Below, piece by piece: positions 15,383-23,079 of a stretch of 24,749 bases of DNA. The position numbers and the translations under genes were made by a program. Position 1 is the stretch's first letter; each line of letters starts with the position of its first letter. The notes under the pieces are model-generated. The model did not search any database. It saw only the letters and a program-made list of their open reading frames with translations, and had not been told where the DNA came from. The DNA is from Gammaproteobacteria bacterium (lineage in GTDB: Bacteria > Pseudomonadota > Gammaproteobacteria > Chromatiales > Chromatiaceae): the NCBI GenBank assembly GCA_019136395.1, contig JAGVUH010000172.1, forward strand, positions 1-24,749, given 5' to 3'.

Positions 15383-16153
15383 ATGCCCCATAGCATTGCC
15401 CTGCCCCCGTGGGCCGTGGCGCTGGCGCCGTTCGGTGTCGGCTATGCCCTGGGCGCCCTCGTGCGCCGCGTCTGGCACGGGGGGCGGGCGCCCGCCCCCC
15501 TCACCCGCGCCCAGCACCGGGGGTTGGCAGGCGAGGCGGCGGTGAGCGCGGTGGTACGCGCCCGGTTTCCCAGCGCCGCCGACGATCTGCTGCTGCGCTG
15601 TGGCGCGGGGCGCTATAGCCAGATCGATCATCTGGCCTTGACCCCGCACGGCATCCTGGTGCTCGAAAGCAAGAATCTGGGCGGCTTGCTCTATGGCGCG
15701 CCCGACCGGCCTTATTGGACGCAGGTCATTGGCCCGCAGCGCCACACGTTCTACAACCCGCTCAAGCAGAATGCCACGCATCTGGCCGCGGTGCGACGGT
15801 ATGCGGGCGCGGTGCCGGTGCAGGGACTGGTGGTGTTCATGGACCGCGGTGTCTTTCCCGAAGGTTACCCGGCGGGCACCGTGGCCTTGCGCGCCCTGGC
15901 GGCGACCCTCGCTCCCCTGGCGGCCGGGCGCATCCCCTACCGCTATCGCCGCGCGTGGCGGCGGGTGCTGGCGGCGCATCAGGCCAGCCCCCACGCCCGT
16001 CAGGCGCACGCAGCGTACGTGGCCCGGCGCGTGGGCGCGCGCCCGGGCGCGCGCGCCGGCGTGACCACGGATGCGCCGCGCACATGGGGGTGGTGGCTCC
16101 CGTGGCTCGTGCTGCTCCTGGCTAGCGCTATCCCGGCCCCGGTGGCGGGATGA
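15383..16153 (+). CDS. NERD-domain protein with membrane helices at both ends, 256 aa
   Basis: NERD (nuclease-related) domains share the fold of restriction endonucleases and are thought to cut or bind nucleic acid. Expected landmarks are seen: GLAGEAAV (Glu51), SQIDHLALTPHG (Asp82), VLESKN (Glu95-Ser96-Lys97, the PD-(D/E)xK core) and the later FYNPLKQNATHL motif. Residues about 8-27 form a hydrophobic helix, and the last 20 or so residues (WWLPWLVLLLAS) form another. The protein is therefore likely held in the inner membrane with the NERD domain on one side. The ATG at 15383 is the best start, although the AGAGG upstream is rather distant. It precedes parE by 147 bases in the same direction. 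Its biological role is unknown. Confidence 0.85.
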   Translation: MPHSIALPPWAVALAPFGVGYALGALVRRVWHGGRAPAPLTRAQHRGLAGEAAVSAVVRARFPSAADDLLLRCGAGRYSQIDHLALTPHGILVLESKNLGGLLYGAPDRPYWTQVIGPQRHTFYNPLKQNATHLAAVRRYAGAVPVQGLVVFMDRGVFPEGYPAGTVALRALAATLAPLAAGRIPYRYRRAWRRVLAAHQASPHARQAHAAYVARRVGARPGARAGVTTDAPRTWGWWLPWLVLLLASAIPAPVAG

Positions 16154-16300
16154 ACGGCGGGACGGCGGCCTTTTGCGGGCGTTGATGGCAGGCATGCGAT
16201 AGCATTACCGACCCGCTTAGCCTTATCATGCCGGGCGTGCGCGGTCGGGGTTTGCTTCCCCGCTCCGCTCCCCTCTCACCGCCACAGGAAGGGTTCTGCG

Positions 16301-18193
16301 ATGTCTGCCAGCTATAACGCCGCGGCGATTGAGGTGCTGTCCGGGCTGGACCCGGTACGCAAGCGCCCGGGCATGTACACCGACACCACGCGGCCCAACC
16401 ACCTGGCCCAGGAGGTGATCGATAACAGCGTCGACGAAGCCCTGGCGGGCTTTGCCCGCGAGATCCGCGTGGTGGTCTTCGCCGACGGCTCCCTGGAGGT
16501 GACCGATAACGGGCGCGGCATGCCGGTAGACCGCCATCCGGAACTGGGGCTGCCCGGGGCGGAGGTCATCATGACCCGCTTGCATGCCGGCGGAAAATTC
16601 TCCGCGGACAACTACGCCTTTTCCGGCGGCTTGCACGGCGTCGGCATCTCAGTGGTCAACGCCCTGTCCCGGCGCGTGGACCTGTGGGTGAAGCGTGACG
16701 GGCGGGAGCATCACATGGCCTTCGCCCATGGCGACAAGGTCTCGGACCTGGCGCCGGTCGGCAAGGTCGCGCGCAAGGATACCGGCACCCGCCTGCGCTT
16801 CTGGCCCGAGCCGCGCTATTTCGACAGCCCGCGTTTCTCCGTGCGGCGCCTCAAGCACCTGCTCCAGGCCAAGGCCGTGCTCTGCCCCGGGCTCACCGTG
16901 ACCTTGCGCGACGAGGCCAGCGGCGAGGAGCTGACCTGGTACTACGAGGACGGCCTCAAGGACTATCTGCTCCAGTCCCTGCCGGGGCGGGAACTGCTGC
17001 CCGCCACGCCCTTCACCGGTCGCTTCGAGGCCCGCACCGAGGCCGCCGCCTGGGCCCTGGTCTGGACGCCCGCGGGGGGTGAGCCCTGCGCCGAGAGCTA
17101 TGTCAACCTCATCCCCACCGTTCAGGGCGGGACCCACGTCAACGGCCTGCGCACTGGCCTGACCGAGGCGGTGCGCGACTTCTGCGAGTTTCGCAACCTG
17201 CTGCCCCGGGGCGTCAAGCTCGCCCCCGAGGACGTCTGGGCCCGCTGTGCCTACATCCTCTCGGTCAAGCTGCTCGATCCGCAGTTCTCCGGCCAGACCA
17301 AGGAGCGGCTCTCCTCCCGGGAGTGCGCCGCCTTCGTCACCGGGGTGGTCAAGGACGCCTTCAGCCTCTGGCTCAATCAGCACGTTCAGGACGGCGAGGC
17401 CATCGCCCAGCTCGCCATCGGCGCCGCCCAGGCCCGGCTGCGCGCCGGGCGCACCGTGGTGCGCAAGAAGGTCACCAGTGGTCCGGCCCTGCCCGGCAAG
17501 CTGGCCGACTGCACCGCCACCGACCCCCAGCGCGGCGAGCTCTTCCTGGTGGAGGGCGACTCCGCCGGTGGCTCCGCCAAGCAGGCCCGCGACCGCGAGT
17601 TCCAGGCCATCCTGCCCCTGCGCGGCAAGATCCTCAACACTTGGGAGGTGGACCCGGAGGAGGTCCTGGGCTCCCAGGAGGTCCACGACATCAGCGTGGC
17701 CATCGGTGTCGACCCCGGCAGCGAGGACCTCTCACGGCTGCGGTTCGGCAAGGTCTGCGTCCTGGCCGACGCCGACTCCGACGGCGCCCACATCGCCACC
17801 CTGCTCAGCGCCCTGTTCCTGCGCCACTTCCCGCGCCTGGTGGCGGAGGGCCATGTCTATGTCGCCCTGCCACCCCTCTACCGCATCGATGTCGGCAAGC
17901 AGGTCTTCTACGCCCTGGACGAGGACGAGAAGCGCGGCCTCCTCGACCGCATCGAGGCCGAGAAGCTCAAGGGCAAGGTCAGCGTCCAGCGCTTCAAGGG
18001 CCTGGGCGAGATGAACCCCGGCCAGTTGCGCGAGACCAGCCTCCACCCCGATACCCGCCGCCTGGTGCAGCTGACCATCGATGACCTGACGGCGAGCCAG
18101 CAACTCATGGATTTGTTATTGGCCAAGAAACGCGCCGCCGACCGCCGCGCCTGGCTGCACGCGAAGGGCAATCTCGCCGACCTGCCGCTGTGA
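16301..18193 (+). CDS. parE: DNA topoisomerase IV subunit B, 630 aa
   Basis: The ATPase subunit of topoisomerase IV, which with ParC unlinks daughter DNA molecules. Length and layout match gammaproteobacterial ParE. The GHKL ATPase shows EVIDNSVDEALAG (Glu38, Asn42), TDNGRGMPVD (Asp69) and GGLHGVGISVVNALS. The Lys of the QTK loop is Lys334. The TOPRIM domain has LVEGDSAGG (Glu418) and LADADSDGAH (Asp490, Asp492, Asp494). The end carries FKGLGEMNPGQLRETSLHP. The short form without a GyrB-type insert, and the LRETSLHPDTRRLVQL string, favour ParE over GyrB. AGGAAGG precedes the ATG. No parC is in the window, so the subunit either pairs with a ParC encoded elsewhere or is a second copy. No key residue is missing. 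Confidence 0.95.
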   Translation: MSASYNAAAIEVLSGLDPVRKRPGMYTDTTRPNHLAQEVIDNSVDEALAGFAREIRVVVFADGSLEVTDNGRGMPVDRHPELGLPGAEVIMTRLHAGGKFSADNYAFSGGLHGVGISVVNALSRRVDLWVKRDGREHHMAFAHGDKVSDLAPVGKVARKDTGTRLRFWPEPRYFDSPRFSVRRLKHLLQAKAVLCPGLTVTLRDEASGEELTWYYEDGLKDYLLQSLPGRELLPATPFTGRFEARTEAAAWALVWTPAGGEPCAESYVNLIPTVQGGTHVNGLRTGLTEAVRDFCEFRNLLPRGVKLAPEDVWARCAYILSVKLLDPQFSGQTKERLSSRECAAFVTGVVKDAFSLWLNQHVQDGEAIAQLAIGAAQARLRAGRTVVRKKVTSGPALPGKLADCTATDPQRGELFLVEGDSAGGSAKQARDREFQAILPLRGKILNTWEVDPEEVLGSQEVHDISVAIGVDPGSEDLSRLRFGKVCVLADADSDGAHIATLLSALFLRHFPRLVAEGHVYVALPPLYRIDVGKQVFYALDEDEKRGLLDRIEAEKLKGKVSVQRFKGLGEMNPGQLRETSLHPDTRRLVQLTIDDLTASQQLMDLLLAKKRAADRRAWLHAKGNLADLPL

Positions 18194-18217
18194 GGCGCGC
18201 GGCGGCCCCGCCCGCGC

Positions 18218-18243
18218 AAAAAAAAACCGGCACGAGGCCGGTT
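18218..18243 (-). terminator. Rho-independent terminator of the helicase gene
   Basis: On the minus strand AACCGGC and GCCGGTT form a 7-bp stem with a 5-base loop, followed directly by nine T. It lies 23 bases past the helicase stop codon. On the plus strand the stem is not followed by T, so it should mainly serve the minus-strand transcript, although parE converges on it. Confidence 0.9.
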
Positions 18244-18266
18244 AAAGGGGTGCCCGAAGGCGTTGT

Positions 18267-20297
18267 TTACGGGGGGTTGCCGGGTGTCTGGATCTGGGCC
18301 AGCGGGCGCCCGAGATCGAGACGGAAGGGCGGCAGGCCTTGCAGTAAGGACTGGCCATAGCGCCGGGTGGTCATCCGGTTATCGGCGATGATCACCATGC
18401 CGGTATCCGTTTCCTTGCGAATCAGCCGCCCGACCGCCTGCATCAGTTTGACGCTGGTGGCCGGGAGGGTCATTTCGCGAAACGGATCCCGCCCCTGTTG
18501 TCGCAGCCAGGTCGCCTCGGTAATCTCGACCGGATGGGTCGGGACCGAGAACGGCAGTTTGGCGATCACGACCGTGGCGCAGAGTTTGCCGGGGAGATCC
18601 ACGCCCTCCGACATCGACTGCATCCCCAGGATCACGCTGAGCCGTCCGTCCTGGATGTTCTCCGCGTGGCGGCGGAGCAGCTCGGACTTGGGCAAGCGGT
18701 CCTGCACCAGCAACGCGGGACCCAGATCCCGCAGCAGGTCTTCCGCCTGGTTCATGGCCTGACGACTGGTAAAGAGCGTCAGCAGGCCCTCGCCCGGCCG
18801 CAGCCGCGCCCGGATGAGCGCGCAGACCTCCGCGGTATGCCCCGGCGCATCCGGCGCGTGGGCCATCGACGGCACGCACAGCACGCCTTGCCGCTGATAG
18901 TCAAACACCGGCGGCAGGCGCAAGGTCCGTACATGGCCGCGGAGCCCACACGTTTCGACAAAGCGGTCGAACGTCCCCATCGAGGTGATCGTCGCGGAGG
19001 CCAAGGCGGCCCCGGCCGTCCGGCGCCACAGCATTTCTTCCAGAAAGGCCGCCGCGCTGACTTCCGCCGCCCGCAGACGATGGCGCCACTGCCCATGCTC
19101 TTCCCGGCGATCGATCCAGCGCGCCGGCGGCGGCCCTGTTCCCGGGTTACGGGCACAGAACAACGCCAGCGCATTGCCGATCTGGGTGGCAATCCCCCCG
19201 ATCTCCCCAATGACGGCATTGACCTCCTGGGCGACCAGGGGATCGAGCCGTCCGTCGCGGGCATCCTGCAATAAGGCCAGTCGCCGTTCCTGCAGGTGCT
19301 CCGCCAGTCTGCCACTCGCGGTCACCAGGGTGCGGGCCGTGGCCAGGAGTTCCCGCGGCACCACGCCGGCGTCAAATAGCCAGCGTGACGCCGTGGGGTC
19401 CGGCCACGGCAGGCGCACCAGGCACCGGGACAAGGCACCCAGCGCCCGCGCTGTTTGCCCCAGACGCCACCATTCGGCAAACCCGAGCAGGAAACGCCAG
19501 CGGCGCAAGGCCGTGGACAACCGTTTCGCCGAGCGCCGCAGCGCGCCCTGGGCATATTCCACCCCAAAGCCTTCCCGGGTGTTGCGCGCCTTCTCCGGCA
19601 AGCCATGCGCCTCGTCGACGACGAGCAGGCATTTTTCCGGTTCCGGCAACAGCACCCCGGGTCCGGCGCGCAAATCGGCCACCAGCAGATCGTGGTTGGT
19701 GACCACGATATCCGCCTGCCGTACCGCCGCCCGGGCCTGTTCCGCGGGACATTCCGCGTACCAGGGACAGGCGCGGCCGATACAGTCCTGACTGGAGGCC
19801 GCGATGCCGGCCCAATCCACAGACAGGTGGCCGGGAACGGATTCCTTATCCCCGGCCCAGGTCCGCTCCCGGAACGCTGCCAGCAACGCGCGCACGGCGG
19901 GCGCGCTGGCTTTACTCATCTTGAGCGGGCAGCCATACCGGCTGCGGCCTTTGGCAATGGCGGTGGTGAACGACCAGCCGGTCCCTTGGGCCAACATGGG
20001 CAGATCACGTTGCAACAACTGCTCCTGCAACGAGATGGTCGAGACGGAAATGACCAGCCGCTGCTGACGTGCGGTGGCGACGGCGACGGCCGGGAGGCCA
20101 TAACCGAAGCTTTTGCCCGAACCGGTACCGGCCTCCACCACCCCCACCCGCTCGTCCGTGTCCCCGGCGAGCACCCGCGACACCTCGGCAATCATCTGCA
20201 ATTGTTGCCGACGCGGGCAAAACCCGGGGATAACCGTTTTCATGCCGGCGAGACCGTCCTTGATCCGCCGCTTCATCCCCTCATCCAGATAATCCAT
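18267..20297 (-). CDS. DinG/XPD-family iron-sulfur DNA helicase, 676 aa
   Basis: An ATP-dependent superfamily 2 helicase of the DinG type, expected to unwind DNA, R-loops or G-rich structures from 5' to 3'. Walker A is EAGTGSGKS (55-63). Four cysteines between motifs Ia and II (Cys123, Cys172, Cys177, Cys183) suit a 4Fe-4S cluster, and the DEAH box is at 228-231 (VVDEAHGLP). The last motif, QAVGRLIRKETDTG, has Gln620, Arg624 and Arg627. The ATG at 20297 has GGGGAGGG upstream; a longer in-frame reading only covers a shadow of the next gene. The size resembles YoaA/DinG proteins, but chromosomal dinG cannot be told from an accessory copy. It shares a strand and probably an mRNA with the 101-aa gene before it. 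A terminator follows. Confidence 0.93.
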   Translation of the reverse strand: MDYLDEGMKRRIKDGLAGMKTVIPGFCPRRQQLQMIAEVSRVLAGDTDERVGVVEAGTGSGKSFGYGLPAVAVATARQQRLVISVSTISLQEQLLQRDLPMLAQGTGWSFTTAIAKGRSRYGCPLKMSKASAPAVRALLAAFRERTWAGDKESVPGHLSVDWAGIAASSQDCIGRACPWYAECPAEQARAAVRQADIVVTNHDLLVADLRAGPGVLLPEPEKCLLVVDEAHGLPEKARNTREGFGVEYAQGALRRSAKRLSTALRRWRFLLGFAEWWRLGQTARALGALSRCLVRLPWPDPTASRWLFDAGVVPRELLATARTLVTASGRLAEHLQERRLALLQDARDGRLDPLVAQEVNAVIGEIGGIATQIGNALALFCARNPGTGPPPARWIDRREEHGQWRHRLRAAEVSAAAFLEEMLWRRTAGAALASATITSMGTFDRFVETCGLRGHVRTLRLPPVFDYQRQGVLCVPSMAHAPDAPGHTAEVCALIRARLRPGEGLLTLFTSRQAMNQAEDLLRDLGPALLVQDRLPKSELLRRHAENIQDGRLSVILGMQSMSEGVDLPGKLCATVVIAKLPFSVPTHPVEITEATWLRQQGRDPFREMTLPATSVKLMQAVGRLIRKETDTGMVIIADNRMTTRRYGQSLLQGLPPFRLDLGRPLAQIQTPGNPP

Positions 20298-20400
20298 CAC
20301 GAGACCCTCCCCGGTCCCCGTGTCCAGGCGCCTCCCGCCGAACTCGGGGGCTGTGCACCACGCCGGTCGTATTCCTGACCGGCGCCGGTCGGGTTCGCGC

Positions 20401-20706
20401 CTAGTGGGCGAAGCGGAAGGCTTCGCGGCACCTCCAGAGCAGCTCGGGCCCACGCAACTGGTGGTACTGTTCGGCTTGCCAGAGCCGGTCCTTGGCGTTG
20501 GCGATGGCCGCGGCCGGCGTGCTGCCTTGCCCCATGCGACCGCCGGTAATGGGGTCGCTGACGGTATAGCCGGGATCGTCTTCCTCGACGCTTTCGTGCA
20601 GGGCCAGTTCCAGACCGTCAATGGCGACGGTCTCGGCCAGCACGCACAGTCCCTCGTTTTCCCGATACAGCTCGGGTGTGATGGCGATGGCGACGATGGT
20701 TTTCAT
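20401..20706 (-). CDS. Hypothetical protein, 101 aa
   Basis: The function is unknown. The start at 20706 has AGAGGAG at the right distance; the open frame begins earlier but without a site. The sequence starts with a beta strand, MKTIVAIAITPELYRENEG. The middle carries PGYTVSDPITGGRMGQGSTPAAAIANAKDRL, which resembles small domains where a strand-turn motif (TG..(I/M)G.G.T..AAI) is followed by a helix, as in HicB-like and other phage/plasmid proteins; this is a loose resemblance. It ends with a helical, Trp-containing stretch. It sits 103 bases upstream of the helicase gene on the same strand and may be its partner or only a co-transcribed neighbour. Confidence 0.7.
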   Translation of the reverse strand: MKTIVAIAITPELYRENEGLCVLAETVAIDGLELALHESVEEDDPGYTVSDPITGGRMGQGSTPAAAIANAKDRLWQAEQYHQLRGPELLWRCREAFRFAH

Positions 20707-20787
20707 GGTCAACTCCTCTGCTCCGCCGGGGGCGGAGATGACATGGGCGCCTGTAACCCGGGATGGTGAGTGACCCATGAGCCAGGC

Positions 20788-20813
20788 TTACGCGTCGGGG
20801 GACCGAGGCGTAA
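20788..20813. promoter_or_regulatory. Extended stem-loop upstream of the 101-aa gene
   Basis: TTACGC and GCGTAA close an inner stem of TCGG and CCGA around a four-base loop, with one G-G mismatch between the two parts. The 26-base structure lies about 80 bases upstream of the minus-strand ATG at 20706. It could be an operator or an mRNA hairpin. A separate 8-base palindrome, CTCATGAG, follows at 20816-20823. Confidence 0.5.
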
Positions 20814-20823
20814 TTCTCATGAG

Positions 20824-21273
20824 TGATGGGCAGGAACGGCCGCGAGGACCGTTCGGGACGCGGAGGCGAGACGACAGGGCGTCCGCCACAGAACCGGCTC
20901 CAGGAGGGAGCGGCGATCGCTGCTTGGGGACTGGTCAGCTACCAGGCGATCGAGGATCGCGGAAAAGGGGGGCGCACGGGCGGTCCGGCTCCCGAGAGGG
21001 GGAGCGCCTGACGGGCCCGGGAACGGGGGATGGACAGCACAGGGGGCGCCGGGCATGTGGCGCCGCCATCGCGGCACCCGGGTCCGTGGCCGGGGATGCG
21101 CGCGGCGGCGCGCGGGCCGGGAACCCGGCGGGCTGGCGGGGGAAGCCGGCCCGGGCGCTGGGTGTTGAGGCGGAGTTCAGCTCGCTCCGTGATCCGGTCA
21201 CGGCCCACTGTCGCGGGGCGCCGGGATCGAGCGGAACTATAGCACCCCGCGGGAGCGTGAGGTAGGGCCGCGT
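20824..21273. other. GC-rich stretch without a supported gene
   Basis: Open frames of up to about 160 codons cross this stretch on both strands, but they are rich in Gly, Arg, Pro and Ala, have no recognisable motif and no good start. They look like chance frames in GC-rich DNA. It may contain a promoter for the 101-aa gene or an untranslated region after the PRTase gene. Confidence 0.45.
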
Positions 21274-21289
21274 GGCGGGCGCGCCCGCC
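21274..21289 (-). terminator. 16-base perfect palindrome after the PRTase-TRSP stop
   Basis: A continuous palindrome (GGCGGGCG then CGCCCGCC) starts five bases past the stop codon on the minus strand, with a short outer AGGG/CCCT pairing. The position suggests a 3' hairpin or Rho-dependent end, but there is no U-run. Confidence 0.4.
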
Positions 21290-21294
21290 GACCC

Positions 21295-22482
21295 TCAGCC
21301 CCAGCGCCCGTGGTCATCACGCAAGGTGGTGGCGGTCATGCCGGCGTGGCGCTGACTGGCCGCTTCCGGCGTCTCGTAGAGCGCCACGAGCTGGTAGACG
21401 CGGGGATCGGGCGGGTTGTACAGGTAATAGGGTTGCCCCGACAGATAGGGATCGGGCATGGCCTGCACCGCGGCAATGTCGCCACCCGGGAGGAGGACGG
21501 TGCGGCTGGAACAGTGGAAATTGACCGGATAACCCTTGTCCGCGAGGCGCAGGGCGGCGAGATAGGGCTGCAGGACATACTCGCCGGTGCCGATGAGGGC
21601 GACCGCCGGCAGTTCCTGCCCCGCGGGCCCGGGCCCGCCGGCGACCAGGCGCAGGGCATTCAGCGGGGGCGCCAGGGGCAGGTGCAGCCCGCGCCGGCCC
21701 AGGTGTTCCGCGACCAGCGGCGCCGGCCGGGGCGTGACCGGCGGCGGGGCGGGGGGCGCCGGCGGCGCGCTGACCGGGGACGGCTGATACGCCACGGTGC
21801 CCTCCAGCAGGCTGCACCAGGTGAGCTGGGGCGGGCGGCGCTTACGCCGCCCCCAGGCGTCCTGCACCCGGTGGCTGACGGCCTGGCGGGCGGCATGGTC
21901 CAGCCAGTTGGTGAGACTGAGCAGGATGATGCGTTCGGCGTCCAGGGGCAGCGTGCCCAGCCGCGCCGCCAGGTGGCAGAGCGGGTGCTCCGGGGTCAGG
22001 TTCTCATCCGCCAGCACCAGGGTCCGGGCGCGCAAGAACGGCTCCTCGAACAGGCTCAGGGGCCGGTGGAGGTACTGCGCCGCGCCCGGCGCGCCAAGGT
22101 CCAGCAGCGGCTGGTCGCTGGGCGGCAGGGTGGTGGTGTGCTGGAAATACAGGTCGTCCCGTTGCTGGGTCTGCGCCAGGGTGTTGGCCACCCCCCCCGC
22201 GAGCAGCGCGCCGGCTTCCGCCAGCCCGAGGGTCCATACCGGGCCGGGCAGCCCCTGGTGAGCGGGCCGCGCCAGCAAGCTGGCGCACAGGCGCATAAAG
22301 ATGTGGCGCATGACGAGCGGGCGGGTGGGCCAATGGCGACCGGTGACCTTGGCAATGAAGGCGTAGGGTTGCGGCGGCTCCGCCGCGGGCGCGACGCCCA
22401 ACAGATTACTCAGCGCCAGCGTTTCCGCGGTCACGGCACAGGTGATCCGGCCGGAGGGGAGGGCAAAAACCATCTCAGACAC
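21295..22482 (-). CDS. Phosphoribosyltransferase-TRSP fusion protein, derived form, 395 aa
   Basis: The N-terminal part (about 40-200) matches my memory of the PRTase_2 family (PF15609): LGLAEAGALLAGGVAN, FQHTTTLP, ARTLVLADENLTP, then IILLSLTNWLDH. The C-terminal part (about 292-375) matches the TRSP domain (PF12500): ALIGTGEYVLQPYLAALRLA, then GYPVNFHCSSRT, PDPYLSGQPYYLYN and YQLVALYET. A Pro/Ala linker (231-258) joins them. Such fusions are known from tellurium-resistance-associated operons with ATP-grasp, HAD and PELOTA proteins and are predicted to make a nucleoside-like molecule. Here key strings differ: ADENLTPEH replaces the usual DDEISTG PRPP loop, HTTT the usual HTTR, and CSSRT the usual TTRSP. 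It may thus be inactive or altered. The start is GTG at 22482 or ATG at 22473, one base after the stop of a small upstream frame. Confidence 0.7.
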   Translation of the reverse strand: MSEMVFALPSGRITCAVTAETLALSNLLGVAPAAEPPQPYAFIAKVTGRHWPTRPLVMRHIFMRLCASLLARPAHQGLPGPVWTLGLAEAGALLAGGVANTLAQTQQRDDLYFQHTTTLPPSDQPLLDLGAPGAAQYLHRPLSLFEEPFLRARTLVLADENLTPEHPLCHLAARLGTLPLDAERIILLSLTNWLDHAARQAVSHRVQDAWGRRKRRPPQLTWCSLLEGTVAYQPSPVSAPPAPPAPPPVTPRPAPLVAEHLGRRGLHLPLAPPLNALRLVAGGPGPAGQELPAVALIGTGEYVLQPYLAALRLADKGYPVNFHCSSRTVLLPGGDIAAVQAMPDPYLSGQPYYLYNPPDPRVYQLVALYETPEAASQRHAGMTATTLRDDHGRWG

Positions 22483-22588
22483 GCGGCGTTTTCCCGGCGG
22501 CGGGCGGGCGCGCCACGGTCACGCCGCGATCAGTATCCGGACAGGAATAGGCATAAAGCGCCTGGCGCTTCGTCACCGGCGACAGCAT
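22475..22588 (-). CDS. Possible 37-aa leader ORF upstream of the PRTase-TRSP gene
   Basis: A short frame starting MLSPVTKRQALYAYSCPDTD and ending PPAAGKTPRV. Its amino-acid mix looks protein-like, and its stop touches the downstream ATG (TGA-G-ATG), which would couple the two genes. The ribosome binding site is distant. The frame stays open further upstream without ATG. A competing 38-aa frame from an ATG at 22646 (minus strand, preceded by GGGGG, ending at 22530) overlaps it in another register, so at most one is real. Confidence 0.3.
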   Translation of the reverse strand: MLSPVTKRQALYAYSCPDTDRGVTVARPPAAGKTPRV

Positions 22589-23079
22589 GGTATGGACGGT
22601 TTCCCCCTGCGTTACCCGGCGGGAAATGCGCCGGGACTGAGCGCATAAAATCCCCCGTTTTCCCGGATTATGCAAGTCACGGAGCGGCGTGGTCAGCGGG
22701 CGGCGGCAGGCCCCGGACTCCGCGCGGGTTCCGGGGATAACGTCAAGTATTATCGGGAGATTCACTCCGGCGTCGGGCGCGGAAAAGGCCGCTCGGCCGG
22801 CGCCGGGTCAGAAATGGTCATGACCATACCTGACAGGGTAACGTCTTGTTTTTATGCCGAGAATCGCTGTAGCATTGCGGCATTGATTACCTGCGGTTCA
22901 GGTCGTGATTAGCCGCCTTCCAGGCGCAGTTTCGCCACGGTTTACCGGTGTTTATGCCGCTGTTCCGTTGAGTAAACGGTAGGCGGTAACGGGGCAGAAT
23001 GCGGCTTTTTCCTTCAGGTAAGCGGTCCATTCTTTTATCGGCGAGCGCCGCGCGGGTCGCGGCCTATCGGGAGACAGCG
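22589..23079. other. Divergent control region
   Basis: The stretch between the minus-strand PRTase-TRSP unit and the plus-strand hypothetical genes. It is less GC-rich than its surroundings around 22735-23040 and holds a long dyad (22807-22834) and a smaller inverted repeat (ACCTG at 22889-22893 and CAGGT at 22899-22903). A weak promoter-like pair, TTGTTT (22851-22856) and TAGCAT (22871-22876), lies between them. No gene is supported. Confidence 0.5.
22807..22834. promoter_or_regulatory. 28-bp near-perfect dyad, likely operator
   Basis: The core ATGGTCATGACCAT (22814-22827) is a perfect 14-base palindrome. After two unpaired bases on each side, GTCAG on the left faces CTGAC on the right, so 12 of 14 positions per arm are symmetric. 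Such length and symmetry suit a dimeric repressor site. It sits in the divergent region and could control transcription both ways. Confidence 0.65.

Noticed and set aside
15032..16195. 387-codon frame antisense to the NERD gene
   Set aside because: No motif or start site; the plus strand carries the NERD landmarks.
16649..17686. 345-codon frame antisense to parE
   Set aside because: It lies wholly inside parE and has no family resemblance.
20298..20621. Extra 108 residues at the N terminus of the helicase
   Set aside because: They overlap the 101-aa gene in another frame, look random, and an ATG with a strong ribosome binding site lies at 20297.
21310..22740. 476-codon frame antisense to the PRTase-TRSP gene
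   Set aside because: The minus strand carries recognisable domain motifs; this frame is Gly/Arg-rich filler.
22814..22827. The palindrome as a LexA (SOS) box
   Set aside because: It lacks the CTGT-N8-ACAG pattern; the symmetry is of a different type.
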